Assembly (NCBI GenBank): GCA_949318235.1
Contig: OX439132.1
Location: 10,595,254-10,659,253 of the forward strand
Length of the DNA stretch: 64,000 nt
Source: Ecdyonurus torrentis
Lineage: Eukaryota; Arthropoda; Insecta; Ephemeroptera; Heptageniidae
Direction: 5' to 3'
Shown: positions 12,209 to 29,872 of the stretch, in pieces
Layout: each line of letters begins with the position of its first letter
Position numbering within the stretch: the stretch's first letter is position 1
The notes under the pieces: model-generated
Database searches by the model: none
What the model saw: the letters and a program-made list of their open reading frames with translations, nothing else
What the model was told of the DNA's origin: nothing
Translations under genes and position numbers: made by a program

Positions 12209-13132
12209 TTTATTGAGCAAAGGGAAACATACAGACATGAAAACAGCCGAAGTCAAAACATAGCAGGTTGCTCAAAAGGATGATTAAAAAGGCAAAGCCC
12301 ATCTAGTTAATCATCCATAAATAAAAAATAAAAAATAATAAAAAAAAAAAAAAAAAAAAAAAAATACTATATAACTATATAACATGTTTCATAAACATAG
12401 AAGCAGACATTTCTATAAACCGTGTTTCATAGCGTTTTTTTTTTAAATTTTTTTAAAATTATAATAATAATAATAATAATAACTTTATTAAGGCGTTGTG
12501 AGGGCATGACAGCCCTATTTTACAAAACCTTGACCACAATAGTAATATACAATTTTTAACATAAACATATATAATTTTTAGCATTGTTTTTACATCTCCA
12601 ATAATTCATAATATACAAGTAAGATTAACTTTATTTAACAAAAAAATTTAATAATATAATTAGCTGTAAATATAAGACTTAAGTGTGACATGATCAAATT
12701 ATTGTAATTATTATACTTTTTTTTTTTTTTTTTATAACAATGGATTATGTGGGCACCTGTAAAGCAAATTTAATGGTGTTCTTATTTAGTTAACTTCAAA
12801 GTTATAAAATTCTATCTAAGAATACATGCTTTTAAAAATGCATAATTATGCAATGTACAGTCAATTAAATACATAAGTAATTAATTTAGCTTAAGACATT
12901 TCTTTAACTTATTTATTTAATGCACTGCTATAAAAAAAAGGGGAAAAAATTATTAGTTAAGTATTTTTAAGAGGTCAAGTCAAGGAATTATTTGAATTAA
13001 AAAAGTAAAGTGTACTTACAGAACAACAAGAACAGAAGAAAAAAAAATGACATATTTTTAATGAACAAAGTTTGATGAGTTTGGCATACCTGCTAAGACA
13101 ATTAAGGCAGACAAAAGGCTCCAGGACTGCAT
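11670..13132 (-). CDS. Gene B: secreted single-domain chitin-binding protein (CBM14), paralogue of A
   Basis: Minus strand, exons 13132-13090 (43 nt, donor GTATGC) and 11914-11670 (acceptor TTTCTAG, stop TAA), joined in phase 1, 95 residues. Exon 1 gives the signal peptide start MQSWSLLSALIVLA; exon 2 continues VSAIVLCQDGVVIDENYE and then one CBM14 domain, CLEDGIYPHADCWKYYNC ... LWC ... VEC, with the same cysteine spacing as gene A (10, 5, 9, 12, 7). After the last Cys it has GDRNPRP as in A, plus a short SETNSTY tail. An extra Cys lies near the predicted signal cleavage site. The intron contains a short inverted-repeat element (11978-12095) and two retroposon-like repeats. Likely an extracellular chitin-associated protein. 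Confidence 0.93.
11978..12095. mobile_element. MITE family M1, copy 1 (in gene B intron)
   Basis: About 118 bp with inverted ends CACACGATTGTGA and GCAATCATGTG and the shared core CTTATGAAAATAACA. The same family occurs at 16832, 26361 and 49026. Confidence 0.75.
12173..12364. repeat. (AAT)n-linked repeat with perfect hairpin and poly-A
   Basis: (AAT)n at 12173-12206, then TTTATTGAGC, then GGATGATTAA (12278-12287) and its exact complement TTAATCATCC (12307-12316), ending in an A-rich run. It looks like the end of a retroposon but its family is not recognised. Confidence 0.55.
12460..12540 (+). repeat. Short dispersed repeat R1, copy 2
   Basis: Nearly identical to copy 1 about 1.15 kb away: (AAT)n, AACTTTATTAAGGCGTTGTG, GGGCATGACAGCCC and CAAAACCTTGACCA. 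Inside the gene B intron. Confidence 0.78.
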
Positions 13133-13149
13133 GTTGAACTAACAATGTA

Positions 13150-13213
13150 CCCTACTGACATTGAGCTCTTCTATTTATGAAAATGTCTGACAGTGACATA
13201 TTCTGTGACGTCA
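13150..13213 (-). promoter_or_regulatory. Core promoter of gene B: initiator, TATA, CRE
   Basis: Reading on the minus strand towards the gene: TGACGTCA, a perfect CRE palindrome (13206-13213), then CATAAATAG (13171-13179) as TATA, then TGTCAGTAGG (13151-13160), which contains the arthropod initiator TCAGT, then the ATG at 13132. The spacing TATA to initiator is about 20-25 bp. Binding by a CREB-type factor is inference. Confidence 0.6.
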
Positions 13214-13351
13214 TCGTAATTGTGATTAGACCCCAGATTATCAATTTATCTTGGGCTTTAGTAGGATTATATTATACAGTACTCTCTGGTGGATTATACA
13301 GTTTTAATTTTAACGTAGTACATAATAAGTTTTAGAGATGAAATTGCGTTG

Positions 13352-13399
<48 letters not shown>

Positions 13400-13889
13400 C
13401 TAGTATTCTATACAAAATTTAAATTAACTTATACAATGAAATTCAAAACTTTAGTTTCAGCTAAGCTTAACTTTTGTAAATACAGTACAAAGGAATCTGA
13501 ATGTCATTAAGTATCACATTAATTTATGTATTTTTCCTATGGAATTATTCAATCATTTTTGAAATTTTTAATACACAATAAAATATTAAATTCAGTTTGA
13601 AATTATTGCAACAACAACAAAATTATATGTCTACTAATAATCCATATGAAACTGATTTGAAAAGGTTGTTTAAATTACAATAAAAGTTTCCGTATCTTTA
13701 TATGTGTATCAACTATAATATATGTTTCTTACAACCATCTCTAAAATTACAACACACAAAACGCTGCTCTATCCAGTTTTGATAATTCATAGATTTTTTT
13801 TAGATGGAAGTTAAGTATTACCATACTGATTTTTTTTTTTTTTTTTTTTTTACTTTACCTCGTTTTATAGTTTACTGTATTTGGTGTTA

Positions 13890-13947
<58 letters not shown>

Positions 13948-14337
13948 AAATCATTGTCAACCTTTCAAATACGTTAATAACATATCACTTGAATCCAAAC
14001 TTTGAAAGTTCAGCTTCAAGAAACTAAAATTTCTGGCGGAACCCAGACCCTCATTTGGAGTAAATTGTGCGTATATTTTTCACCTCGTTCCTTAAACTGG
14101 CGTTGATGTGCTAAATACTTTTTGAGTTGTGCGTTTTTCTTTATGATGTGCAACGACGTGTTTTAATAATTCTGAAGTGAAAAATTAAAAAAATTAAACT
14201 CTCAATATAGCATGTTAAACTCTATACCAGGCCTAAATTAACATAAAACAAATGATGAGATGATGACCCTTGCCAGTGATCGACTGGATGACCTTTGTTG
14301 GTGAAGTGTCCTGATTGTGTGAAGTTGGGTGGGAGAT

Positions 14338-14475
<138 letters not shown>

Positions 14476-15003
14476 ATTTTCATTGCGTATTATTCATAAT
14501 TATTAGAAATAATTATTGCGATAGCTATTGACGCAGAACTCTCTTAATCACCAGTTATCAATCATGCTATCAATCAGGCTGTCTGTAACGTGCATGTTGC
14601 ACTTTATGTACGTAACTATAACCGGCGCACCTAAAAAAAAAAAAAAAAAAAAAAAAGTAAATCAAATTTTAATAGAGAAACAATTACGTATTGTTTTAAT
14701 TTAAAAAAAAAAAAAGGATTGAAAAAAAAATCATGCCCATGTTTTTCTTTATTTCCTTGTATATATTTATTGCAATGCTGTTGTAAGAAAACACGTATGC
14801 ATTGGAATCTTAATAATATTTTCAGTTGTGTGCAGCAATAATAATGAAATTAATTACTTTAAATTATATTTTTAATAATTTTGCTACACGTTAAAATTTA
14901 TAAAATAGAAATAAAAACAACACGAAATAAAAATAAAAAAACTTTTAAAAAAATGTTAATTTAATTTCATGGGTTGCTTAATATTCTAGAGATGAAAAGC
15001 AAC

Positions 15004-15009
<6 letters not shown>

Positions 15010-15057
<48 letters not shown>
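15010..15057. repeat. (GA)n microsatellite upstream of gene C
   Basis: Pure GA run of 48 bp, 95 bp before the gene C start codon. GA tracts of this kind recur beside several promoter-like islands in the window and could bind GAGA-type factors. Confidence 0.95.
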
Positions 15058-15059
<2 letters not shown>

Positions 15060-15151
15060 AAATCCTGCCTAATGGATTGTAGGAGTGAATGAATAAAGTG
15101 GCTCTACGTTGTTGTAAACCACGACAAAAGAATTGCCATCGACTCAACGAG

Positions 15152-15520
15152 ATGTTGCTTTCTACGCGTTTTCTTCGCTTTTATCTCCTGATTCTCTGTG
15201 GTAAGATTATAAACAAAAATGTAATCAAAATAATGTAAACAAACTTGCTTTGGATCTTTCTCTTTTTGTCTCTTTGACGTATATTTGTTAACTTTTAAAT
15301 GTGTAAGAAGTTTTTATTAAAATTATTGAATAGAACTATTGTCATTAAATCAACACTTCACTTTACGCTTTATTAACTTCAACTCTTTTGTAATTTTTGT
15401 AATTTAATGAGCTCATTATTTATAAAAACTATAGATAGCTTGTTTTTATTGACAGGTTTGATCTTTGCTAATTAATATACATCTTTTAACTAGATAATTT
15501 ATGTTCAATGCTTTAGTTAA

Positions 15521-15568
<48 letters not shown>

Positions 15569-17434
15569 GCTTGCTTTAATAATAACATCAATTTTTTGCT
15601 CATATGGAATGAATAACATTCAGGTTTAGTTTAAATGTTATTTGAATCAATTTTTTCTTTTCTTTTATTACAAATATTCAACTTAATTTTCAAGTAATTA
15701 ATGCCAAAACAAAAAAGCAATATATAAAGTTAACATTACAGTTCAACGAAGCTAAAACGAGATACCTTTAAGAAAACATTAAAATACTCCTGCAAATTGA
15801 AGATAAAAATTATATATCTGAATTATTTCTCAAGAAATTTGCCTATAACTGTCAACATCAGATGTTGTTCTGACGCACAAAATTTGAAGTAATAATAAAG
15901 ATTATATTGATTGTTACGTCATTTTTTGCGTCAAAGAAATATCAATGAATGTTTTATAATGAGTTAATTTCTTTTAGTTTTTAGTTGAAACTTTTTTTGA
16001 ACAAAAAATTAAATAATATATATATTATATAATTATTATTTGCCATAGACTAAAATGAAGGCTTTTTAAATCCATCAAAATAAGAATCTCCCTTGTCATT
16101 CGAGCACTTCCAATTGTGAGATACTTTATTTAGCCTACCGTGACATTTTACTTTTCTTTTGATAAATTGGGTATGCGTGTTACAGTATATCAGCAAGTAA
16201 TTAGTTAATTGATTTTTGACACTTTTGGATATGTAACTGTCATTCAAACTAAAAAGTCTAATAAAATATTTAAAAAGTTGTCCCCGCAAGCTCATCAAGT
16301 TACTTAAAAACTACTGTGAATAAAATTTCATACAAAGTAAAGTGGTTTAAAATATAAGATCTCAATTTGGGGTGTTAAAATATGTATGTAACGCGTTTTA
16401 AATTATTTATCAATGCTTTTATAATGTTAAAAAGTTACCTCTTATCAACAAGTTGACTCAATTTCTAAATTTAAACAGTTAAATCTGACACGCTCAAGGA
16501 CAGTTTCTTTAACCTATTTTCTTTTTTTCTTTTCTTTTTTTTCCTTTTTTTTCTTACTATATTATATTACATAATATACATGTGCAAGGTGAAATCTGCT
16601 TCTTTTTAGAAGATTGAAAATAAAATTTAAGTAAAATAAAATTTTAGTTAAGTTGAAAAATTAATTAATGCAATATTGTGTTCTTTAAATATTATTTCCA
16701 GCAAGTTATGTAAAACCAAAATAATAATAAAAATAATAATAATATAATAAATAAAAAGTGGAAATTTGATTTTTAAGGCAGATCTCTCTCTCTCTCTCTC
16801 TCTCTCCTCTCTCCTCTTCTTTTGCCATTTACACATTATTGTGATAAACATATTTTTCCATTCAAAAACTGGCGTTAAAATTTCTAATGTTATTCTAATG
16901 AGAAAAGCTAGCACTAGATTAAAATGGTAAAATATATTATCGCAATCATGTGTACATAAAAATAATTAAATTATAAAATGATATTGTTATACAAAACACA
17001 AAAATAATGACAGAAAAAATTACAAATATCCACAATTAAAAAGTATTACATATATTATGATAAAAGAAGGAGAAGATGCTATGAGTATTTAGTCATAAAT
17101 TTCACTATATTACTAGGACGTGATTTCCTTTCTAAGTTCAATGGTCCCCTCAGCTGCTGCTCATTTGTCTTGTGTTGAATACAAAGCAGATTTTGCGTCT
17201 TTCTTTTTTATTTCAGTGACATGTGTCTCTACACTCAAAGGACAAACTGACCCTAACTTTAAATGTCCAGAAGATGGACAATTTCCTCATTCTAATTGTA
17301 ACCGGTGGTACAATTGTGGCGCTGGAGTTGCCTGGGTCATGACCTGCCCGGAAGATTGGTTGTATGATCCAACTCTTAATTGGTGTAACTGGCCTAATCA
17401 AGTGGATTGCGGGGAAAGAAGTATACAACAATAA
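15152..17434 (+). CDS. Gene C: secreted single-domain chitin-binding protein (CBM14)
   Basis: Plus strand, exons 15152-15200 (49 nt, donor GTAAGA) and 17217-17434 (acceptor TTTCAG, stop TAA), phase-1 junction, 88 residues. Exon 1 encodes the signal peptide MLLSTRFLRFYLLILC; exon 2 continues VTCVSTLKGQTDPNFK and the domain CPEDGQFPHSNCNRWYNC ... WLYDPTLNWC ... VDC. Cysteine spacing (10, 5, 9, 12, 7) matches A and B exactly, and CPEDGQ, YNCG and CGxR are shared, so the three form one subfamily. An ATG at 17120 in frame upstream of exon 2 belongs to the intron and is not used in this model. The intron carries a 45-nt poly-T run and an M1 element. Inferred role: extracellular chitin binding. Confidence 0.92.
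15523..15567. repeat. Poly-T run, 45 nt
   Basis: Uninterrupted T run in the gene C intron; exact length is prone to sequencing and assembly error. Confidence 0.95.
16832..16952. mobile_element. MITE family M1, copy 2 (in gene C intron)
   Basis: About 121 bp with ends CACATTATTGTGATAA and TTATCGCAATCATGTG and flanking TA on both sides, as for a Tc1/mariner-type target. The core TGTTATTCTAATGAGAA is in the opposite orientation to the other copies. Confidence 0.78.
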
Positions 17435-17612
17435 TTTTTATGGTTTTAGATTTATATTAATATTCGTTTCGCTGAATAATAATTTCTTTTAAATTGATGA
17501 ATTATCAGAAATTTAAAATTTAGATTATAACTGAATTAAAGAAAAATTGTAATATTTGAAACAATAGTGATAATTACTTTAATTCATATTTGTAATGCCT
17601 ACATGAAAACAA

Positions 17613-17618
17613 AATAAA
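17613..17618 (+). terminator. Candidate poly(A) signal of gene C
   Basis: AATAAA about 180 bp after the gene C stop codon; the first clear canonical signal on this strand. Confidence 0.4.
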
Positions 17619-17822
17619 TTACATAATTTATGCTGCATTGAATAATGATGACTTAATATACTCTAGAGCTCAAATATTGCTATTTTGGAATAACATAAGT
17701 AATCATGCTAAATATTTTAACTATTATGCTATGTAGTATAATCGTTAAACCATATCGAATAAATTAAGATGTTATGCATAAATGTTGCGGCATAATCATT
17801 ACGTATATATTTTTGTCCGTGT
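17615..17822 (+). repeat. Dispersed repeat S, copy 1
   Basis: Resembles 61112-61297 in order: AATTTATGCTGCATTGA, then ATCATGCTAAATATTTTAA, then GATGTTATGCATAAATG, ending TTTTTGTCC. The family is not recognised. Confidence 0.55.
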
Positions 17823-18678
17823 AGCCACAGTTGATTTTAGCAATTAAGTTGTGTTTTTTTTAAGTAGTTTTTTAAGACGCTCATATCATGCAATTCAGCT
17901 TGCAATCACTAATCAGTATTTATGTTTTTATATAATGTATACGAAAACAACAAACAAAACCACTTAAAAAACTGTATAAATGTGTAAAACATTACTTGCA
18001 ATAACATTTTTTCCCTGCCCCACAAAATCGTGCATGTAATTTTCGTGATAAAGCACCCAAAATAAGATTCATTCAGTCTTTTTTTAATGTTTTTATAACT
18101 ATGTAGCAGTTTAAAGAAAAAATATTATCCGCAAATTGTATAGTAAATATCTTATATCAAATAACGAAAGTAATTTAACTGCATGTGATTTATATAAAAA
18201 AAAAATTGCTTGTGTGAAAATTGATCTGTTATTTTAAGCCATATAAATATTTATAAAAATAATATTTTCATTAATAATGTTATAATTCTTAGTTTTATTT
18301 TTTACTTATTTTTATATATATTTCATTTTAATATCAATAAAAATAAATAAACATAAAAATCATCCTTGAATTTTATTTTGCAGCTTTATTATATTAAAGT
18401 TAATATCAATAATCATGTCTATTGTTATACTATGGAATAATGGGCAGTAAAATAGCAGTTATGTCCTTATTGTCACAAGTGACGTCTCTCAATTTAGAGT
18501 GCTATTATCTGGACATGATAGCTCTCTATTCTGTCGCAAACAAATTATCCATTCATTTATAAAGCTATTTATTAAAATTTTCAAAGTAAGCTATTAATTT
18601 CTTAAGGAAAGAAAGAATGTAAAGTGTATTGTTATTTTTTTTTTAATAATAAAAGGAAAAATTGCTAATGGCAGTTAA

Positions 18679-18802
<124 letters not shown>

Positions 18803-18807
18803 TGCAA

Positions 18808-18960
18808 TAGGTAAATATAAACCTGGAACAGGTATCGATATACTACAATTTCATAAAATCTAGGTGAGACTTACCTTTATTGTACGTATAGTATGTTATA
18901 TACCTGCGCCAGGTATTATTATATTATATCAATACCTGTCCTAGGCTGATATTTACCTTA
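18808..18960. mobile_element. Foldback / MITE-like element with about 36-bp inverted ends
   Basis: The left end (18808-18842) contains GGTAAATATAAACCTGGAAC then AGGTAT. The right end (18925-18960) is its imperfect reverse complement. The interior has a small palindrome, ACCTGCGCCAGGT. It starts 11 bp after the (TA)n tract. Confidence 0.6.
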
Positions 18961-19441
18961 ACATAATTATACTACGTATATAAATATTGCAATGTACAGT
19001 ATAGGATGTATGTAATACCTCTACATTATATATAGTAGTATTTTCTTTCCGTATAATTTAGTGAGTGCATAGGATAAATATGCTATAGCCTATACTTTCA
19101 GCTACTTTTATTCAAAACATCATCGTTTCTGTAATATTGAATAATATTTATGCTGCAAAGCATACTAAATATGCTGTACAGTATAATTAAAACTATTTTT
19201 TTATGCTACGTGTTATGGATGCGGTATAAATTACAAATTTTCTTGCATCGTTGTAAATGGATTTAAAAAATTCAGAACTCTTATTTGCAGTATTATTTTT
19301 TTCTTTTATTATTGTTATTTATTTAATCTATAATATTATGTATAATTTTGCATATTGTGCACTTTATACAGTATGTAAATGCCTGTTGGGAGGTTTGAAT
19401 TTACAGGGTGCTGTATGCTTGTAATAAAATATAACTGCGTC

Positions 19442-19473
<32 letters not shown>

Positions 19474-19627
19474 TTAACACAAGCACTGATTATCAGCAAA
19501 TGAATACTTTATGAAATAAGGTAGAGCAATTTAAAGTTTCTTTTAGTTTAGAAGAAAATAAATGAGATATCATCAATCCTCATAGACACTTTGACATCTC
19601 AATTTAACGTTAACAAGTTTCCGGTAG

Positions 19628-19630
<3 letters not shown>

Positions 19631-19695
<65 letters not shown>
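19631..19695. repeat. (CT)n microsatellite
   Basis: 65 bp of CT. Confidence 0.96.
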
Positions 19696-19702
<7 letters not shown>

Positions 19703-20340
19703 CTGTAATTTAAAATCATGTAACTTTTTTCAAACGTATATTTATTACAAAAAAAAAGCAAACTTAACTTTTTCACTGTATATTTTGTGTTGATATCATC
19801 ACTAAAATATTGCACTTTTAAAATATAAAATGAAGCTGTTTTAATGTTAATCTACATTAAGAGAAGAATTGTTAAAGAAAGCGTTATTAAAGACTTCCAA
19901 CTTGTTCAAAACAAAAGTATATAATATAAACTTATGCTCCAGTGACTTTGTGTCACTTAGTGAAAAGTTCAGTATTAAATTTATTGTGCTTGCATTGTTA
20001 AGCAGAAGAATTTGAATACATTAACGCAAGGTAAATAACTTTTAAAGAACTCTAAAATAGCAAACATAAATAATTTTATAATTCCATATAACACAAATGC
20101 TAAAATACGTTTTATATTTTATGTATTCACTGCAGCAGAAATGCACCCAACATTTTTATAAGAAGGTCATTTAAATTAAAAATTATGAAGGAATTGCAGT
20201 AGGATTTTATTCATCACTTTCTAATCAAATTTGTTTTTCCATAAGAAAAACATTGGGTAAATAATTTGTTCACGAAATTTCTCACAATTAAAAAAATATC
20301 TAATGCTAGTCGAGAATTTCCGGTGATTATATAATCGATG

Positions 20341-20468
20341 TTTCCGCGTAAAAAAAAAATTATTTGCACTTTCCACCCAGCACAGTGCGTGGTCCAGCGG
20401 CCATTTACTTAACATTACAGATGCTCCATGGTGGAAAGTGCAAATAATACTCTTTTTCGACGAGGAAG
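20341..20468. mobile_element. Inverted-repeat element with perfect 19-bp arms
   Basis: ATTATTTGCACTTTCCACC (20359-20377) is matched exactly by its reverse complement at 20430-20448. Weaker matching extends outwards to about 37 bp per arm. The GC-richer 52-bp interior has no ORF. Best read as a non-autonomous DNA transposon; a hairpin RNA is the alternative. Confidence 0.65.
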
Positions 20469-20473
20469 CATTG

Positions 20474-20504
<31 letters not shown>

Positions 20505-20568
20505 TATAATATATAATATTAATATATATATATAATATATATAATAATATAATATATAGAAGATATAT

Positions 20569-20615
<47 letters not shown>

Positions 20616-20616
20616 C
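20474..20616. repeat. Compound TA / CA microsatellite
   Basis: Imperfect TA-rich block ending in a 27-bp CA run. Confidence 0.93.
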
Positions 20617-21802
20617 ACAGAAAAGACGGCTTCACAGCAACAGAATTGCTTGTGCTGAATGCTCAATAAATGAATGTATAATCAATAATAAATCAATATA
20701 AAATATGCAAGAAATAAATCATTACGTTGCAGTGTCAAAAAAATGATGTTGAGCTCCTAAACTTATATAATTTTTGCTTGATAAAATAATATGATCATAA
20801 TATAACTTTGTGTAGATAAGAGAAGTTGCTATTCATGGTTGTATGTCATAGTGATGCGATTGCTATCTAAAAAAACAAGATTAAAACCAAGTTTAATGAG
20901 TAAACGACAGGACTGTAATACAATGTTACTAAAAATATAAATTCAAAAATTTATTGATATATAGCTCAGCATTTTTTTTTATTTGACTTAATAAAGGGGA
21001 AAAAAATCTTTGAAGCATGGTATTTTATTTGTTAAAAATTATATTTTTAAATTGAATTTAAATTTCTATACTTTATAAAGTTTACTGAAAAGTAAAATTA
21101 ATTGAAATCGTTAAAATATATTTTACATACATATCTGGTGATCATTAATTTTTCTACAAAAATATTATGTAAAACGTTTCTGTCATATCAAATAATAAAT
21201 CAATTTAATTAAAATACGAAATGATGTCTCCCGATCTTTTTTATTCATAAAAGTTAATTAATTAAGCGAGTATATAATATTAAAATATATATATATTAAT
21301 AATATAAATACGTTTGCAAACAGGAAATTAAATTCTTTAATATAACAATAAATTGAAGTACGTGTTGCAATCTAAATTTACAACTGCATAACTTTTGTGC
21401 AAACTTGCATTTTTATGTACTTTAACTATATACTATACAGTAAACACTTTTTATATAAAATGCATCTTTTGTACATGTTTACTTTTCTTTTATATAAATA
21501 TTTATAAAAAAAATTATATAAAAAAAATCTACTTTTTAAATACTAAATTTTCAACAACAGTATTCTTTGCTTATAATAAAAAAACTTATTTTGTTTTACT
21601 TCCTATCTCATCAAGAATGTAAATACTTTGTTTACAAATACAGGGAGATTTATTTTGAATGCTTATGACTTAAAACGTGATTTTTAACCAAGAATTTTGT
21701 GAAGCTGAAAATGTATTTAATGCACTAGGATTTCCTATTTGTATTAGTATTGTTATCGTGGATGAAGAAAAGACAAGACGAAGTACAACTTGGAAGATAA
21801 TA

Positions 21803-26718
<4,916 letters not shown>

Positions 26719-26828
26719 GTTGTTATGTTTTTTAAATTATTATTTCTTATAATAGGTATTATTAAGTTGTATTATATTATTACTGTATATTATTTTGTTT
26801 GTATGTTTATAAGTTATTAAAATTATTT

Positions 26829-26834
26829 AATAAA
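26829..26834 (+). terminator. Poly(A) signal of gene D
   Basis: AATAAA about 110 bp after the gene D stop, overlapping a second AATAAA-like copy. Confidence 0.5.
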
Positions 26835-27545
26835 TAAAATAATGTATTATATTACTTTTTATAATAATAAATTACAAAAGAATCAAATGAATGAACATGG
26901 GTGAAATTTTATTTATTGAAATTTTAACTTTATATTCCTTAATTTATATAAAAAAAAACTCATAAAAAAATAAGTTGCTATTGGGCGTAAAAAAATAATT
27001 TTTCTTTGTACTTTGTTAGCTCTTTGGCAAATAAAATAAAGTTAGTTAAAATTTATTACTAAATGTGTGTATGTAAGCATATTTAAATTAATAATAATAA
27101 AAGAGAAAACTTAAAATAATAAAAATAACAAGAGTTAACTATATGTTAGCTCAATTATGCTATACAACAAAATTACATGTGCCTACAGCAAAGTAGCTCT
27201 GTTCTACAACAGATTACTATTTATTAGTAACTCATGAAGCGCAATTCAGCAATTCAACTATTTAGTATAGCGTGAAAGTGAACTCACTGATATGTAAGTA
27301 TATAGTGATACTGTTCAAACATCATAATTTTCAAACGATTTTTTTTTGTATACGATATACAAAAACCGATATACCTTGTAACTTTATTGTGAAAACAAAG
27401 AATGTTTATAATAGTTAAAAATTGTCTAAATTATGCAAAACTATAGCATTCAGTTGTTAAGAATAAGAATTCTTTATTGACCCAGCACCCAGGCAGTTCA
27501 TAGTAACATAGTGTTCTTTCTTTTCTTTTCTTTTCGTTTTTGTTT

Positions 27546-27840
27546 TAGACCCTTTGCACATCCTTGCGCTTTGACGCCATGTTTGTGGTGCCTAATACAT
27601 TGTCCAGCATAGGGGAAACTTCATGTCTCTTAATTTTTCACATAAGAAGAGTTTATTTCAACTGAACAAATTTTTCAAATATTATTAGAACTTATTAGGA
27701 GCTAGGAATAAGGCTTTGATTGAGGTTTGAAGCTTCTTTTGCTATTAAAAAAAAAATAAAAATGACGTTTTTCCTATGCTGGCCTATGTATTCCTGACCA
27801 ACAAAATGGCAGCTCTTAAATATGAGTGCAACCGGTCTAT
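27546..27840. mobile_element. Foldback element with about 70-bp inverted arms
   Basis: Left arm 27546-27620 contains AATACATTGTCCAGCATAGG; right arm 27765-27840 contains CCTATGCTGGCCTATGTATT. Complementarity continues outwards through GACGCCATGTTTGTGGTG against CCAACAAAATGGCAGC, and AGACCCTTTGCAC against GTGCAACCGGTCT. The interior is AT-rich with no ORF. Confidence 0.68.
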
Positions 27841-28210
27841 ACTGTACTGAAATTATCAAGTAATCTAAATTATTTACACTAATTTAACTAATAAAACAAA
27901 ATATAATTACATAAATAAAGACAGAAAAATGCATATACAAAACTCATATACTGTATTATACTCAAAACTACCCAATTGAGTAATCTACCCTACAGCAGTT
28001 AAAGAAACTTTTAATTATAATTTATATATTTTTGCATTTGATAATTATAATAATAATAAAGTTGTATAACATTATGATAAAATATCTTGAGGTTAATTGA
28101 TTTATGACAGTATATGAGGTTTAAAATTATCACTTTGTTATGATTGACAAGTTATTTTTGTACTAATCTGTCGTGGAGAAGATATTGGGCAAGTCTGTCA
28201 AGATAACAAC

Positions 28211-28250
28211 TGTTATAAGCTACCGTGGACCTCGATTATTATCATTCACT
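28211..28250 (+). promoter_or_regulatory. Candidate core promoter of gene E
   Basis: TGTTATAAGC (28211-28220) is TATA-like and lies about 30 bp before ATCATTCACT, an initiator-like site. The ATG follows at 28275. Confidence 0.45.
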
Positions 28251-28274
28251 AGTACACCAACCTCGTAATTAACA

Positions 28275-29872
<1,598 letters not shown>

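Larger units (their letters stand above)
26719..28274. other. Intergenic between genes D and E
   Basis: Gene D 3' flank, AT-rich sequence, a foldback element at 27546-27840 with a (TTTTC)n stretch just before it, then the gene E upstream region. No gene seen. Confidence 0.7.

Noticed and set aside
17120..17216. Upstream in-frame ATG giving a longer gene C start
   Set aside because: This stretch is intron before a good acceptor (TTTATTTCAG); exon 1 at 15152-15200 supplies a proper signal peptide with matching phase.
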